From Streptomyces sp. CT34 (GTDB lineage Bacteria; Actinomycetota; Actinomycetes; Streptomycetales; Streptomycetaceae): 64,000 nucleotides of DNA. Positions 8,598-16,601 of the stretch are shown here, one piece after another (the stretch's first letter is position 1; every line of letters begins with the position of its first letter). The notes under the pieces were generated by a model. It worked only from the letters and a program-made list of their open reading frames with translations. It did no database searches and was not told the origin of the DNA. The stretch is from the NCBI RefSeq assembly GCF_000805335.1, contig NZ_KN708638.1:7906000-7969999 (forward strand), given 5' to 3'. A program made the position numbers and the translations under genes.

Positions 8598-10130
8598 ATG
8601 ACCGAGGACAGCAGGTACGAGGCGGTACGGAGCCGGGACGCGAGGTTCGACGGCGCGTTCTTCTTCGCCGTGTCCACGACCGGGATCTACTGCCGGCCGA
8701 GCTGCCCCGCGACCACCCCGCGGCGGCGGAACGTCCGCTTCTATCCCACCGCGGCGGCGGCCCAGGGCTCCGGATTCCGGGCCTGTCGGCGCTGCCGTCC
8801 GGACGCGGTGCCCGGCTCGGCCGACTGGAACGCGCGGGCCGACGTCGTCGGCCGGGCGATGCGGCTGATCGGCGACGGGGTGGTCGACCGCGAGGGCGTC
8901 GCCGGTCTGGCCGACCGGCTCGGCTACAGCGCCCGGCAGGTGCAGCGGCAGCTGACCGCCGAGCTGGGCGCCGGGCCGGTCGCGCTGGCCCGCGCGCAGC
9001 GCGCCCACACCGCGCGGATCCTGCTCCAGACCACCGGACTGCCGGTCTCCGAGATCGCCTTCGCGGCTGGCTTCGCCAGCGTCCGCCAGTTCAACGACAC
9101 GATCAAGGAGATCTACGCGCTGACCCCGAGCGCCCTGCGCGCGGCCCGCCCCGCCGGCGCCGGCCGCCCCGGCAAGGGCGCCCGGGGCCCCGCCGCGCCG
9201 TCCGGCACGCCCGGTGTGCTCCCGCTGCGGCTGCCGTTCCGTGGCCCGTACGCGGCGCGGCAGATCTTCGACCACCTCCAGCGGCACGCGCTCACCGGGA
9301 TCGAGGACGTCACCGGCGCGCCCGGCAGCCGTACGTACCGGCGTACGCTGCGGCTGCCGAACGGCACCGGTATCGCGGAGGTCGACGAGGCCACCGGAGA
9401 CGGCTGGCTGGAATGCCGGTTGCGCCTCACCGAACTGCGCGATCTGACCATCGCCACACAACGGATCCGCCGGCTGTTCGACCTGGACGCCGACCCGTAC
9501 GCGGTCGCCGCGCGGCTGGGCGCGGATCCGGTGCTCGCCCCGCTGGTGGCCCGCTACCCGGGCCTGCGCTCCCCGGGCGCCGCGGACCCGCAGGAGGTCG
9601 CCGTCCGCGCCGTGCTCGGCCGCCGGATGTCGGCCGACGGCGCCCGCACGCTCGGCGGCGTACTGATCGCCGCGTACGGTGAGCCGCTGCCGCAGCCGGC
9701 CGGCGCGCTCACCCATCTCTTCCCGCGCGTCGAGCAGTTGGCGCGGGCGCCGCTCACCGGACTCGGCCTGACCGGGGCCCGCCGCGCGACGCTGCGCACC
9801 CTCAGCGCCGCACTCGCCGACCGCACGGTCACCCTGGACGCCGGAACCGACCGCGACGAGGCGGAACGCGCCCTCCTCGGCCTCCCCGGCATCGGCCCCT
9901 GGACCGCCGGCTACCTCCGCATGCGGGCGCTGGGCGACCCGGATGTCCTGCCGGCCGGCGAGGCGCGGGCGATCGAGGGCGCCGATCCCTCGGCCTGGCG
10001 CCCGTGGCGCTCGTACGCGACGCACTACCTCTGGACGGCCGAGGCCGAGGGCGGCGCACCGGACCCCGGAGCGGCGAACCGGGATCGGCACACCACCGGC
10101 AACCGCCCCGAACCGACCCCGACCGGCTGA
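8598..10130 (+). CDS. Ada-AlkA fusion: methyl-phosphotriester-sensing AraC regulator plus 3-methyladenine glycosylase
   Basis: A 510-residue bifunctional alkylation-response protein. The N-terminal Ada zinc domain has all four ligands (Cys32, Cys36, Cys63, Cys66; TTGIYCRPSC and CRRC), of which Cys32 should accept methyl from DNA phosphotriesters. An AraC-type double helix-turn-helix follows (about 85-180), then an AlkA N-terminal domain (about 210-285) and an HhH-GPD fold (LLGLPGIGPWTAGYLRMRAL). The loop after it, GDPDVLPAGEARAIEG, lacks the catalytic Asp (E. coli Asp238) and is about ten residues shorter than E. coli AlkA, so glycosylase activity is doubtful. The ATG at 8598 starts exactly at the conserved Ada N-terminus. 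It heads a three-gene operon with ogt and a 2OG oxygenase and should activate it after self-methylation. Confidence 0.93.
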   Translation: MTEDSRYEAVRSRDARFDGAFFFAVSTTGIYCRPSCPATTPRRRNVRFYPTAAAAQGSGFRACRRCRPDAVPGSADWNARADVVGRAMRLIGDGVVDREGVAGLADRLGYSARQVQRQLTAELGAGPVALARAQRAHTARILLQTTGLPVSEIAFAAGFASVRQFNDTIKEIYALTPSALRAARPAGAGRPGKGARGPAAPSGTPGVLPLRLPFRGPYAARQIFDHLQRHALTGIEDVTGAPGSRTYRRTLRLPNGTGIAEVDEATGDGWLECRLRLTELRDLTIATQRIRRLFDLDADPYAVAARLGADPVLAPLVARYPGLRSPGAADPQEVAVRAVLGRRMSADGARTLGGVLIAAYGEPLPQPAGALTHLFPRVEQLARAPLTGLGLTGARRATLRTLSAALADRTVTLDAGTDRDEAERALLGLPGIGPWTAGYLRMRALGDPDVLPAGEARAIEGADPSAWRPWRSYATHYLWTAEAEGGAPDPGAANRDRHTTGNRPEPTPTG

Positions 10131-10187
10131 CGGCACGACCGACCGACACCCCGACCGACTGACGACACGAACGAAACGAGCAGATCC

Positions 10188-10697
10188 ATGACCCTTTACA
10201 CCACCCTCGCCGGCCCGATCGGCGAACTCCTGCTGGTGGGCGAGGAATCCGCCACCGCACCGGGCGGTATCGCGCTCGCCTCGCTGTCCGTCCCGGGCCA
10301 GAAGGGCGGGGCGACCGTCCAGGACGGCTGGACGTACGACCCGGCCGCGTTCGCCGGGATCGAGCGCCAGCTGCGGGCCTACTTCGACGGCGCGCCGATC
10401 CGCTTCGAGATCCCGTACGTCACCCGCGGCACCGCCTTCCAGCAGCGCGTCTGGAAGGCGGTGGAGGACATTCCGTACGGCACCACGACCACCTACGGGC
10501 GGATCGCCGCCGACATCGGCGCGGCGCGCGGCGCGGTGCGCGCCATCGGGACCGCGATCGGCGCCAACCCCCTGCTGGTCGTCCGGCCCTGCCATCGCGT
10601 CATCGGCGCCGACGGGTCGCTCACCGGCTACGCGGGCGGCCTGGAGCGCAAGGCGCGGCTGCTCGCCCTCGAAGGCGCGCTGCCGGCCGAGAGCTGA
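10188..10697 (+). CDS. ogt: Methylated-DNA--protein-cysteine methyltransferase
   Basis: Suicide enzyme that transfers the methyl group from O6-methylguanine (and O4-methylthymine) to its own cysteine. The 169 residues contain the invariant active-site motif PCHRV with Cys135, preceded by the recognition-helix region GTAFQQRVWKAVEDIPYG and the arginine-finger block RAIGTAIGANP. The N-terminal half is a typical short beta domain. It follows the Ada-AlkA gene by 57 bp in the same direction and is 36 bp before the 2OG oxygenase, forming an adaptive-response operon probably activated by methylated Ada. Confidence 0.96.
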   Translation: MTLYTTLAGPIGELLLVGEESATAPGGIALASLSVPGQKGGATVQDGWTYDPAAFAGIERQLRAYFDGAPIRFEIPYVTRGTAFQQRVWKAVEDIPYGTTTTYGRIAADIGAARGAVRAIGTAIGANPLLVVRPCHRVIGADGSLTGYAGGLERKARLLALEGALPAES

Positions 10698-10733
10698 ACC
10701 GCCCGACCACCCAGCCCTCCGGAGTACACCACC

Positions 10734-11462
10734 ATGCCCGCCACCACGACCCGCCCCGCCGTCCTCGCCGACCGCGTCGCCGCCGCCGACTGGCCGGCCC
10801 TCGCCGGCGAACTCGACTCCCTGGGCTGCGCGTTGACCCCGCCGCTGCTCACCCCCGCCGACTGCCGCGCGCTGAGCGGGCTCTACGACGAGCCCGGCCA
10901 CTTTCGTTCCACCGTCGACATGGCACGCCACCGCTTCGGCTCCGGCCGGTACCGCTACTTCGCCGAACCGCTCCCCGAGCCCGTCCAGGCCCTGCGCGAG
11001 GCGTTCTACCCGCACCTGCTGCGGATCGCCCGCGACTGGGCGGCCCGGCTCGGCCGACCGGCCCCCTGGCCCGACACGCTCGCCGACTGGCTGGCGATGT
11101 GCCATGAGGCCGGCCAGTCCAAGTCCGCCCAGATTCTGCTGCGTTACGGGCCGGGCGACTGGAACGCCCTGCACCGCGACCTCTTCGGCGAACTGGTCTT
11201 CCCGCTCCAGGTGGTCATCGGGCTCGACACGCAGGGCACCGACTACACCGGTGGCGAGTTCCTGCTCGTCGAGCAGCGCCCGCGCGCCCAGTCCCGCGGT
11301 ACCTCGACCGTGCTCCCGCAGGGCCGCGGGCTGGTCTTCACCACCCGGGACCGCCCCGTGCGGTCCGCCCGCGGCTGGTCGGCCGGTCCGGTGCGCCACG
11401 GTGTCAGCGCCGTGCGCTCGGGCCGGCGGCACTCCCTGGGGCTGGTCTTTCACGACGCATGA
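10734..11462 (+). CDS. 2-oxoglutarate/Fe(II) oxygenase of the alkylation-repair operon
   Basis: Non-heme iron dioxygenase of 242 residues. Likely ligands are His and Asp in ALHRDLFGEL (HxD) and a distal His in VRHGVSAV, followed by a 2OG-binding Arg in the RSGRRHSLGL region. The organisation is that of the bacterial oxygenase family usually found next to ada/ogt rather than canonical AlkB, so a role in reversing or processing alkyl damage is inferred from context. The ATG follows CCGGAG. Its 3' end overlaps the convergent AfsA-type gene by 13 bp, so the two transcripts are complementary at their ends. Confidence 0.82.
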   Translation: MPATTTRPAVLADRVAAADWPALAGELDSLGCALTPPLLTPADCRALSGLYDEPGHFRSTVDMARHRFGSGRYRYFAEPLPEPVQALREAFYPHLLRIARDWAARLGRPAPWPDTLADWLAMCHEAGQSKSAQILLRYGPGDWNALHRDLFGELVFPLQVVIGLDTQGTDYTGGEFLLVEQRPRAQSRGTSTVLPQGRGLVFTTRDRPVRSARGWSAGPVRHGVSAVRSGRRHSLGLVFHDA

Positions 11463-12481
11463 GGCACCTCCGGCGCCGGGGACGCGTCCGTCCGGCCGGG
11501 CGCGTCCAGTGCCGTGAGCGTCGACCTGAAGACCGGCTCGCCGTTCTGCGAGCCGGTGACCTGGACCATCGTGGTGCTGGGGATCGCCGACGGGACCCGG
11601 CGGGCCTCGATCACGCACGGGACGCCGTGTTCCGCGTACCGGCAGAACTCGGTGCCGAAGGCGTAGGGGACGAAGGTGTCGGGCGCGGTCACCACGTGGG
11701 CGGCCTGCTGGGCTGCGTCGAGCAGCGCCAGGCCGGGTACGTGGTCATTTGCCGGGTTGACGACCGCGGCATGGCCGGGGGCGATGCGCAGCAGCCAGCG
11801 GTCGGGCCGGTCCGTGGGGGCGAGCAGCACATCGCCGTCGGTGGCGCTGCCGGTCAGCCCGGCCGGGACGGGGGTGGGGAGCGGGCCGACGCTACGGCGT
11901 GCCGACAGGCGCTCGCCGCGGATCCGGCGGTAGACGGCGGGCGAGGTGACGCTCACGCTGGAATTGCCCGTCGCGACGATCCGCCCCTCCTTGCGGAGGG
12001 TCATGTCGAACCGGCTGCTGACCAGCGAACCGGCCCGCATCCGCATTTTGCTGCACGTGACGTCGATGGTCAGCCGGGTCGGCTCGTTCTCAACGGCGAG
12101 CTGTTCGGGGTCGGTTGTGTAGACGAGGTCCCCGAGGATGAAGTGGTGGCCGACCGGCACGCCGAGTTCGGCGTGCGAGAGCAGCAGCCCCGCCTGGCGG
12201 ATGGTCTCGCCGGCGAGGATGAGGTGGTGCCGGCCGTTGGTCGGGGCGAAGTAGCCGTGATTGTGCGGCCACTGGGCGGTGACCGAGAAATGGCTCTCGT
12301 CCACCCGGCGCCACGACGTGATCAGGACATCTTCGGCGAACGGGCGGTGCACGAATTCACGCGGTACACGGGCGGTGAATCCCCGATCGGGCCGGGCGTC
12401 GGCGCGAGGGTTCCGGACCGGCTGCGCCTGACGCTGGGTCCTGGGCCGAATCGTGCCGTTGACCTGCAACGTGTCGCTCAT
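11450..12481 (-). CDS. AfsA-family gamma-butyrolactone synthase
   Basis: Condenses a beta-ketoacyl chain with dihydroxyacetone phosphate, the first committed step of gamma-butyrolactone autoregulator synthesis. The 343 residues hold two AfsA hotdog repeats: the first begins EFVHRPFAEDVLITSWRR and includes QWPHNHGYFAPTNGRHHLI, with GETIRQAG on the central helix; the second (about 215-330) contains NPANDHVPGLALLDAAQQAA. It is longer than A-factor AfsA (~300) through N- and C-terminal tails. It is divergent from a receptor-type TetR gene with an ARE-like box in the gap. No reductase or phosphatase for later steps is adjacent. It could alternatively make a butenolide or furan signal; the product cannot be predicted. 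Confidence 0.9.
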   Translation of the reverse strand: MSDTLQVNGTIRPRTQRQAQPVRNPRADARPDRGFTARVPREFVHRPFAEDVLITSWRRVDESHFSVTAQWPHNHGYFAPTNGRHHLILAGETIRQAGLLLSHAELGVPVGHHFILGDLVYTTDPEQLAVENEPTRLTIDVTCSKMRMRAGSLVSSRFDMTLRKEGRIVATGNSSVSVTSPAVYRRIRGERLSARRSVGPLPTPVPAGLTGSATDGDVLLAPTDRPDRWLLRIAPGHAAVVNPANDHVPGLALLDAAQQAAHVVTAPDTFVPYAFGTEFCRYAEHGVPCVIEARRVPSAIPSTTMVQVTGSQNGEPVFRSTLTALDAPGRTDASPAPEVPHAS

Positions 12482-12527
12482 GACTGCCCCCAGGCGTCTC
12501 TACGGGAAGAGGTACGACGCTGGTAAG

Positions 12528-12546
12528 ATACGTACCATCCGGTTTT
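12528..12546. promoter_or_regulatory. ARE-like operator between butyrolactone synthase and receptor
   Basis: ATACGTACCATCCGGTTTT agrees with 16 of 19 positions of the autoregulatory-element consensus ANACAWACCKNCYNGTTTG (consensus from memory). It lies 47 bp before the AfsA-type start and 109 bp before the receptor start, so the receptor could repress both. It is flanked by a TTTTCTTTTC tract unusual in this GC-rich DNA. Confidence 0.7.
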
Positions 12547-12654
12547 CTTTTCAATGGTGGCGAGGAAATTCGAGCCAACGGCTGATCTGCGGGAGACTTG
12601 GTCGGTAACCCACTGTGGAAACACCCGTGTGCTTCGAGAGACAGGAGGCGTCCT

Positions 12655-13350
12655 GTGGCGCAACAGGACCGTGCGATCAGAACCCGGCGGACCATCTTGG
12701 AAGCCGCGGCGTCGGTTTTCGACGACCATGGTTACGACCGCGCGACCATCGCCGAAGTCCTTGAGCGAGCCGGTGTCACCAAGGGCGCTCTCTATTTCCA
12801 CTTCGCCTCGAAGGAGGAGCTCGCCCTCGCCGTGCTCGAAGAGCATGTGGTGGACATCGCGGTGGCGCCGCAGAAGATCAAGCTGCAGGAATTCGTCGAC
12901 TCGGGCCAGGTCCTGGCCTACCGGCTGCGCCGCGACCCCATGCAGCGCGGTGCCGCCCGCCTCGCCGTCGAGCAGGGCTCCAACCGCCTTGATCGCAAGC
13001 GGTCGATGCTGGCGTGGACCCGGTTCGTCGAGGGGCTGCTGGACGAGGCGAAGGAGCGCGGCGAAGTGCTGGACAGCGTGGTCGTGCGGGAGACCGCCGA
13101 GCTGTTCGTCGGGGCGTTCGCCGGCCTCCAGGCGATGTCGCACGCCCTGACCAATCAGGCCGACCTCTGCGACCGGCTGGCCGTTTTCTTCGAACACACC
13201 CTGCCCAGCATCGCGGTGCCCGCGGTCCTCGCCAAGCTGAAGCTGGACCCCGAGCGCGGCGAGAAGCTCGATGCGGAGCTCCACGGCGGGGGTGCGGACG
13301 AGGACCCGTTCCTGGCGGCGGGCAACTCCCTCGCGGACGCCGCCTCGTAG
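12655..13350 (+). CDS. Gamma-butyrolactone receptor (ArpA/ScbR-type TetR repressor)
   Basis: A 231-residue TetR-family DNA-binding protein of the autoregulator-receptor type. The N-terminus AQQDRAIRTRRTILEAAASV, then DDHGYDRATIAEVLERAGVT and KGALYFHFASKEELALAVL, is the family helix-turn-helix. The effector domain has the conserved Trp (SMLAWTRFVEGLL, about residue 122) that stacks on the butyrolactone in CprB-type structures. The GTG at 12655 was chosen because AGGAGG stands seven bases upstream. It is divergent from the AfsA-type synthase, and binding of its product should release the ARE-like site. Presence of the ligand-pocket Trp argues for a genuine receptor rather than a pseudo-receptor. 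Confidence 0.9.
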   Translation: MAQQDRAIRTRRTILEAAASVFDDHGYDRATIAEVLERAGVTKGALYFHFASKEELALAVLEEHVVDIAVAPQKIKLQEFVDSGQVLAYRLRRDPMQRGAARLAVEQGSNRLDRKRSMLAWTRFVEGLLDEAKERGEVLDSVVVRETAELFVGAFAGLQAMSHALTNQADLCDRLAVFFEHTLPSIAVPAVLAKLKLDPERGEKLDAELHGGGADEDPFLAAGNSLADAAS

Positions 13351-13747
13351 GCATTCAGGACATTGCCCATGAGCCCGGAGAGGTGGGAGGTACAGGCGCA
13401 TTAAGGGCGAATCGGGCTGCCGAATCAAACCGGGTGTGCGGTCCTGGCCGAGATCCCGGGCCGACCCGAGGTGATTGTCAGTGGCATGCGGTTCACTGGA
13501 CTCGGTGTCCGGAACGAGACCGGGGGAGGGGCCATGAACGGGCCGGCGAGCGGGCCGCGGGGCAGGTCGGCGGGAGTGAGGGAGATCACCGGGCTCGGCG
13601 CGAGACGGTGGGAAGTTTGGCGGAATAGCGCCCTGAGATAAACCGTTCGTCATGCACGTACCGGGGGGTTGTCAACTCCCCTTCACGTTCACGGCGCGCA
13701 CCGCGCACCCCTCCCTGCTCACCCCTGCCGCCCTGGAGGTCGCCCGC
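13351..13747. other. Intergenic region before MFS exporter, with ARE-like half
   Basis: 397 bp without a supported gene. At 13636-13654 the sequence AGATAAACCG followed by TTCGTCATG matches the first half of the ARE consensus well and the second half poorly, about 95 bp before the exporter start. A butyrolactone-controlled exporter promoter is possible but weakly supported. Nothing else recognisable. Confidence 0.3.
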
Positions 13748-16132
13748 ATGACCCAGACGACGACGGACCAGCCACCCGGAAGGGCGGCCGGCGCCTCCGC
13801 CGAGCCGCCCGCGTCCGAACCGGCCAGGGGCGCGCACCGCAGAGCGGGCGCCGGCATCGTTCCCGTTCTCGCCTTCGCCGGCATCGTCGTCGCGGTGATG
13901 CAGACACTGCTCGTGCCGGTCATCAAGGACCTGCCGACGCTGCTCAACACCCCGGCCGGCAACGCCACATGGGTCTTGACGGCCACCCTCCTCGCCGGTG
14001 CCGTCGCGACGCCCATCATGGGCCGCCTCGGCGACCTCTACGGCAAGCGGCGGATGCTGCTCACCAGCCTCGCCGTCATGGTCGGCGGCTCGCTGATCTG
14101 CGGGTTCACCGACGACCTGGTCATCATGATCGTCGGCCGGGCTCTCCAGGGCTTCGCCATGGGCGCGATACCCCTCGGTATCGGCATCATGCGCGACGAG
14201 CTGCCGCGCGAACGGCTCGGCTCCGCCATGGCGTTGATGAGTTCGTCGATCGGCGTCGGCGGCGGGCTGGCGCTGCCGGCCGCCGCCCTGGTGGCCCAAC
14301 ACGCCGACTGGCACGCCCTGTTCTTCGGCGCCGCCGGGCTCGGTGTGCTGTCGATCCTGCTCACCCTCGTGATCGTCCCCGAGACCGCGGTGCGGGCCCC
14401 GGGCGGCTTCGATGTCGCCGGTGCCCTCGGCCTGTCCGCCGGGCTCGTCGCCCTGCTGCTGCCGATCACCAAGGGCAGCGACTGGGGCTGGGGTTCGCCG
14501 ACCACTCTCGGCCTGTTCGGGGCCGCGGCGCTGATATTGGTGCTGTGGGGCGTGATGGAGCTGCGGATCGCCGATCCGCTGGTCGACCTGCGCACCAGCG
14601 CGCGGCGCGAGGTGCTGCTCACCAACCTCGCCTCGATCACGGTCGGTGTGTCGTTCTACGCCATCTCGCTGGTGCTGCCGCAGCTGCTCCAGCTGCCGAA
14701 GTCGACCGGCTACGGCCTGGGCCAGCCCATGGTGGTGGCCGGTCTGTGCATGGCGCCCCTGGGCCTGACGATGATGCTCGTCTCCCCGGTGTACGCACGG
14801 ATCGCCGCCCGGCGCGGCCCCAAGATCTCGCTGCTGCTGGGCATGCTGGTCATCGGGATCGGCTACGGCGGCGGCATCGGCCTGATGAGCGCCCCGTGGC
14901 AGACGGTCATCATCGCGGTGGTCGTCGGCGCGGGCATCGGGCTGGCGTACTCCTCGCTGCCGGCGCTGATCGTCGGCGCCGTCGACCCCTCCGAGACCGG
15001 CGCGGCGAACGGCCTCAACACCCTGATGCGCTCGATCGGCACGTCCGTGTCCAGCGCGGCGATCGGCATGGTGCTCGCCCATATGTCGACCCGCATCGGC
15101 CCGGTCTCGGTGCCCACGATGTCCGGCTTCCGGGTCTCCTTCCTGATCGCCACGGCGGTGGTCGGCCTCGGCGTGCTGGTGGCGGCCTTCCTGCCGTCCC
15201 AGCGGACCGCGTCCCGGCGGACGCCGGTCGCCCGGCACACGGACGGGGTCGACGCGCCCGATGCGGCCGACGAAACCGGTGCGGCCGGCGCGGTGGCGGC
15301 GGTGGCGGCCACGCCGGAGCCGGCGGCCGAGCGCGCCCCGGCGCGGCAGCCCGTGGCCGGACTCCGCGGGCGGGTCGTCGACGCGTCCGGTGCGCCGGTG
15401 CCGCGCGCCGGTGTCACGCTGATCGACCGGCAGGGGCAGCAGGCCGGTGTCACCACGGCCGACGCCGAGGGGCGCTATGCGCTCGCCACCCCTGGCGCCG
15501 GCACGTACGTGCTCACCGGCGCCGCCCCGGGCCACACCCCGCACGCGGTGGCGGTGACCTGCCACGGCGCGGGTGCGCTCGTCGAGACGGATCTGCTACT
15601 GGCCACCGCCGACAGTCGCCTCGGCGGGACCCTGCTCGGCGGCTCTGACGGCACCCCGCTCGCCGGTGCGAGCATCGTCGTCACCGACGCCCGGGGCGAT
15701 GTGGTGACCCGTACGACGACCGGCGCCGACGGCAGTTGGGCCGTCGCCCAGCTGCCGAACGGTGACTACACCCTCGTGCTCAGCGCCCCCGGCCACCAGC
15801 CGCAGGCCCGTGCCGCCCAGCTGCCCGGCGGCGGCCCGGAGCGCCAGGACGCCCGGCTCCAGCCGACCGCCACCGTGCGCGGTACCGTCCGCGGCCCGGA
15901 CGGGCAGCCCCTGCGGGACGCCGCCGTGACCCTCCTCGACGACGGTACGGTCGCCGGACACACGGTCACCGGCCCGGACGGCGCGTTCGCCTTCGCCGAC
16001 CTGAGTGGCCGTCACTACACCCTCTCGGCGGCCGGCTATCCGCCGCACGCCGCGCCGATATCCCTCTCCGGAGGCGGCGACGCGGTGCTGGATCTGGACC
16101 TCGTCCAGCCGTCGGGCGCCGAGGCGCGCTGA
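13748..16132 (+). CDS. MFS exporter with three C-terminal carboxypeptidase-regulatory-like domains
   Basis: A 794-residue fusion. Residues about 35-490 are a DHA2-like drug/H+ antiporter; TATLLAGAVATPIMGRLGDL and YGKRRMLL form the cytoplasmic loop 2-3 motif. After a linker rich in Ala/Asp/Glu come three consecutive CarboxypepD_reg/CnaB-like beta-sandwich repeats, starting at LRGRVVDASGAPVPRAGV, LGGTLLGGSDGTPLAGAS and VRGTVRGPDGQPLRDAAV, each about 80 residues with a GxYxLxxxAPG-type core. The ATG at 13748 follows TGGAGG. Export of a secondary metabolite is likely; the domains may form an extracellular or docking appendage (inference). It is the first gene after the butyrolactone receptor. Confidence 0.88.
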   Translation: MTQTTTDQPPGRAAGASAEPPASEPARGAHRRAGAGIVPVLAFAGIVVAVMQTLLVPVIKDLPTLLNTPAGNATWVLTATLLAGAVATPIMGRLGDLYGKRRMLLTSLAVMVGGSLICGFTDDLVIMIVGRALQGFAMGAIPLGIGIMRDELPRERLGSAMALMSSSIGVGGGLALPAAALVAQHADWHALFFGAAGLGVLSILLTLVIVPETAVRAPGGFDVAGALGLSAGLVALLLPITKGSDWGWGSPTTLGLFGAAALILVLWGVMELRIADPLVDLRTSARREVLLTNLASITVGVSFYAISLVLPQLLQLPKSTGYGLGQPMVVAGLCMAPLGLTMMLVSPVYARIAARRGPKISLLLGMLVIGIGYGGGIGLMSAPWQTVIIAVVVGAGIGLAYSSLPALIVGAVDPSETGAANGLNTLMRSIGTSVSSAAIGMVLAHMSTRIGPVSVPTMSGFRVSFLIATAVVGLGVLVAAFLPSQRTASRRTPVARHTDGVDAPDAADETGAAGAVAAVAATPEPAAERAPARQPVAGLRGRVVDASGAPVPRAGVTLIDRQGQQAGVTTADAEGRYALATPGAGTYVLTGAAPGHTPHAVAVTCHGAGALVETDLLLATADSRLGGTLLGGSDGTPLAGASIVVTDARGDVVTRTTTGADGSWAVAQLPNGDYTLVLSAPGHQPQARAAQLPGGGPERQDARLQPTATVRGTVRGPDGQPLRDAAVTLLDDGTVAGHTVTGPDGAFAFADLSGRHYTLSAAGYPPHAAPISLSGGGDAVLDLDLVQPSGAEAR

Positions 16133-16140
16133 CGACCGAC

Positions 16141-16160
16141 GGCGCGGGCCCGCCCGCGCC
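16141..16160 (+). terminator. GC hairpin after MFS exporter
   Basis: Perfect 9-bp stem GGCGCGGGC / GCCCGCGCC with a two-base loop directly after the exporter stop, no T-tract. Likely terminator. Confidence 0.45.
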
Positions 16161-16239
16161 GCCTGAGCGCGGCGTCCCCGCACCGCGCCGATACGCGCCC
16201 GGGTCCCGCCCCCCCAGGGGGCTAACACGCCGTCAAGTA

Positions 16240-16411
16240 CCCCCGGGCTTCGGCTGGTTCGTTCGGCCTGGAGCGTGCTGCCGACCGCCTCGGCGTCGCC
16301 GCTCGCGACGGCCTCCACCACGGCCGCGTGGCGGGCGTCGCCGTACCGGGGGTCCCGCTCGCGCAGGCCGAGCAGCTGGACGAGTGTGCGGTGCCGCACC
16401 GGCGCGGTCAC
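16240..16411 (-). pseudogene. Remnant of a GntR/FadR-type regulator (FCD-domain tail)
   Basis: The minus-strand frame from 16411 encodes HRTLVQLLGLRERDPRYGD, then ARHAAVVEAVASGDAEAV, the typical last helices of an FCD effector domain. There is no winged-helix DNA-binding domain upstream (on the minus strand) and the original stop is lost: the frame runs on through non-homologous sequence into the antisense of the exporter. I read it as the 3' fragment of a decayed regulator that may once have controlled the adjacent oxidoreductase. The rest of 16161-16601 holds nothing recognisable. Confidence 0.5.
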
Positions 16412-16601
16412 CCCAGGGGGGTCCGGGCCCGGACACCTCCGTGCCGACCGCGTCCCTGCGGGCCGTCCCGGCAGCCGTCAACCGCCGCCTCCTGTCCGCC
16501 CCTTCACCGGGGCGTAAGCGGGCCGGCACCGGGGCAGACCGGCAGTCGGGTGCACCGGAACGCCGGTGCACCCGCGGACGGGCGAGCGGACGGGAGAGAC
16601 C

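Noticed and set aside
8283..11618. A 1111-codon minus-strand frame over the DNA-repair operon
   Set aside because: Shadow of the Ada-AlkA, ogt and oxygenase genes; no homology-like motifs and biased composition.
13586..15565. Minus-strand frame of 659 codons opposite the MFS exporter
   Set aside because: His/Asp/Arg-rich nonsense protein produced by codon bias of a membrane protein gene.
11450..16132. An antibiotic biosynthetic cluster around the butyrolactone genes
   Set aside because: No polyketide synthase, peptide synthetase, terpene or tailoring genes are adjacent; only an exporter and an isolated oxidoreductase.
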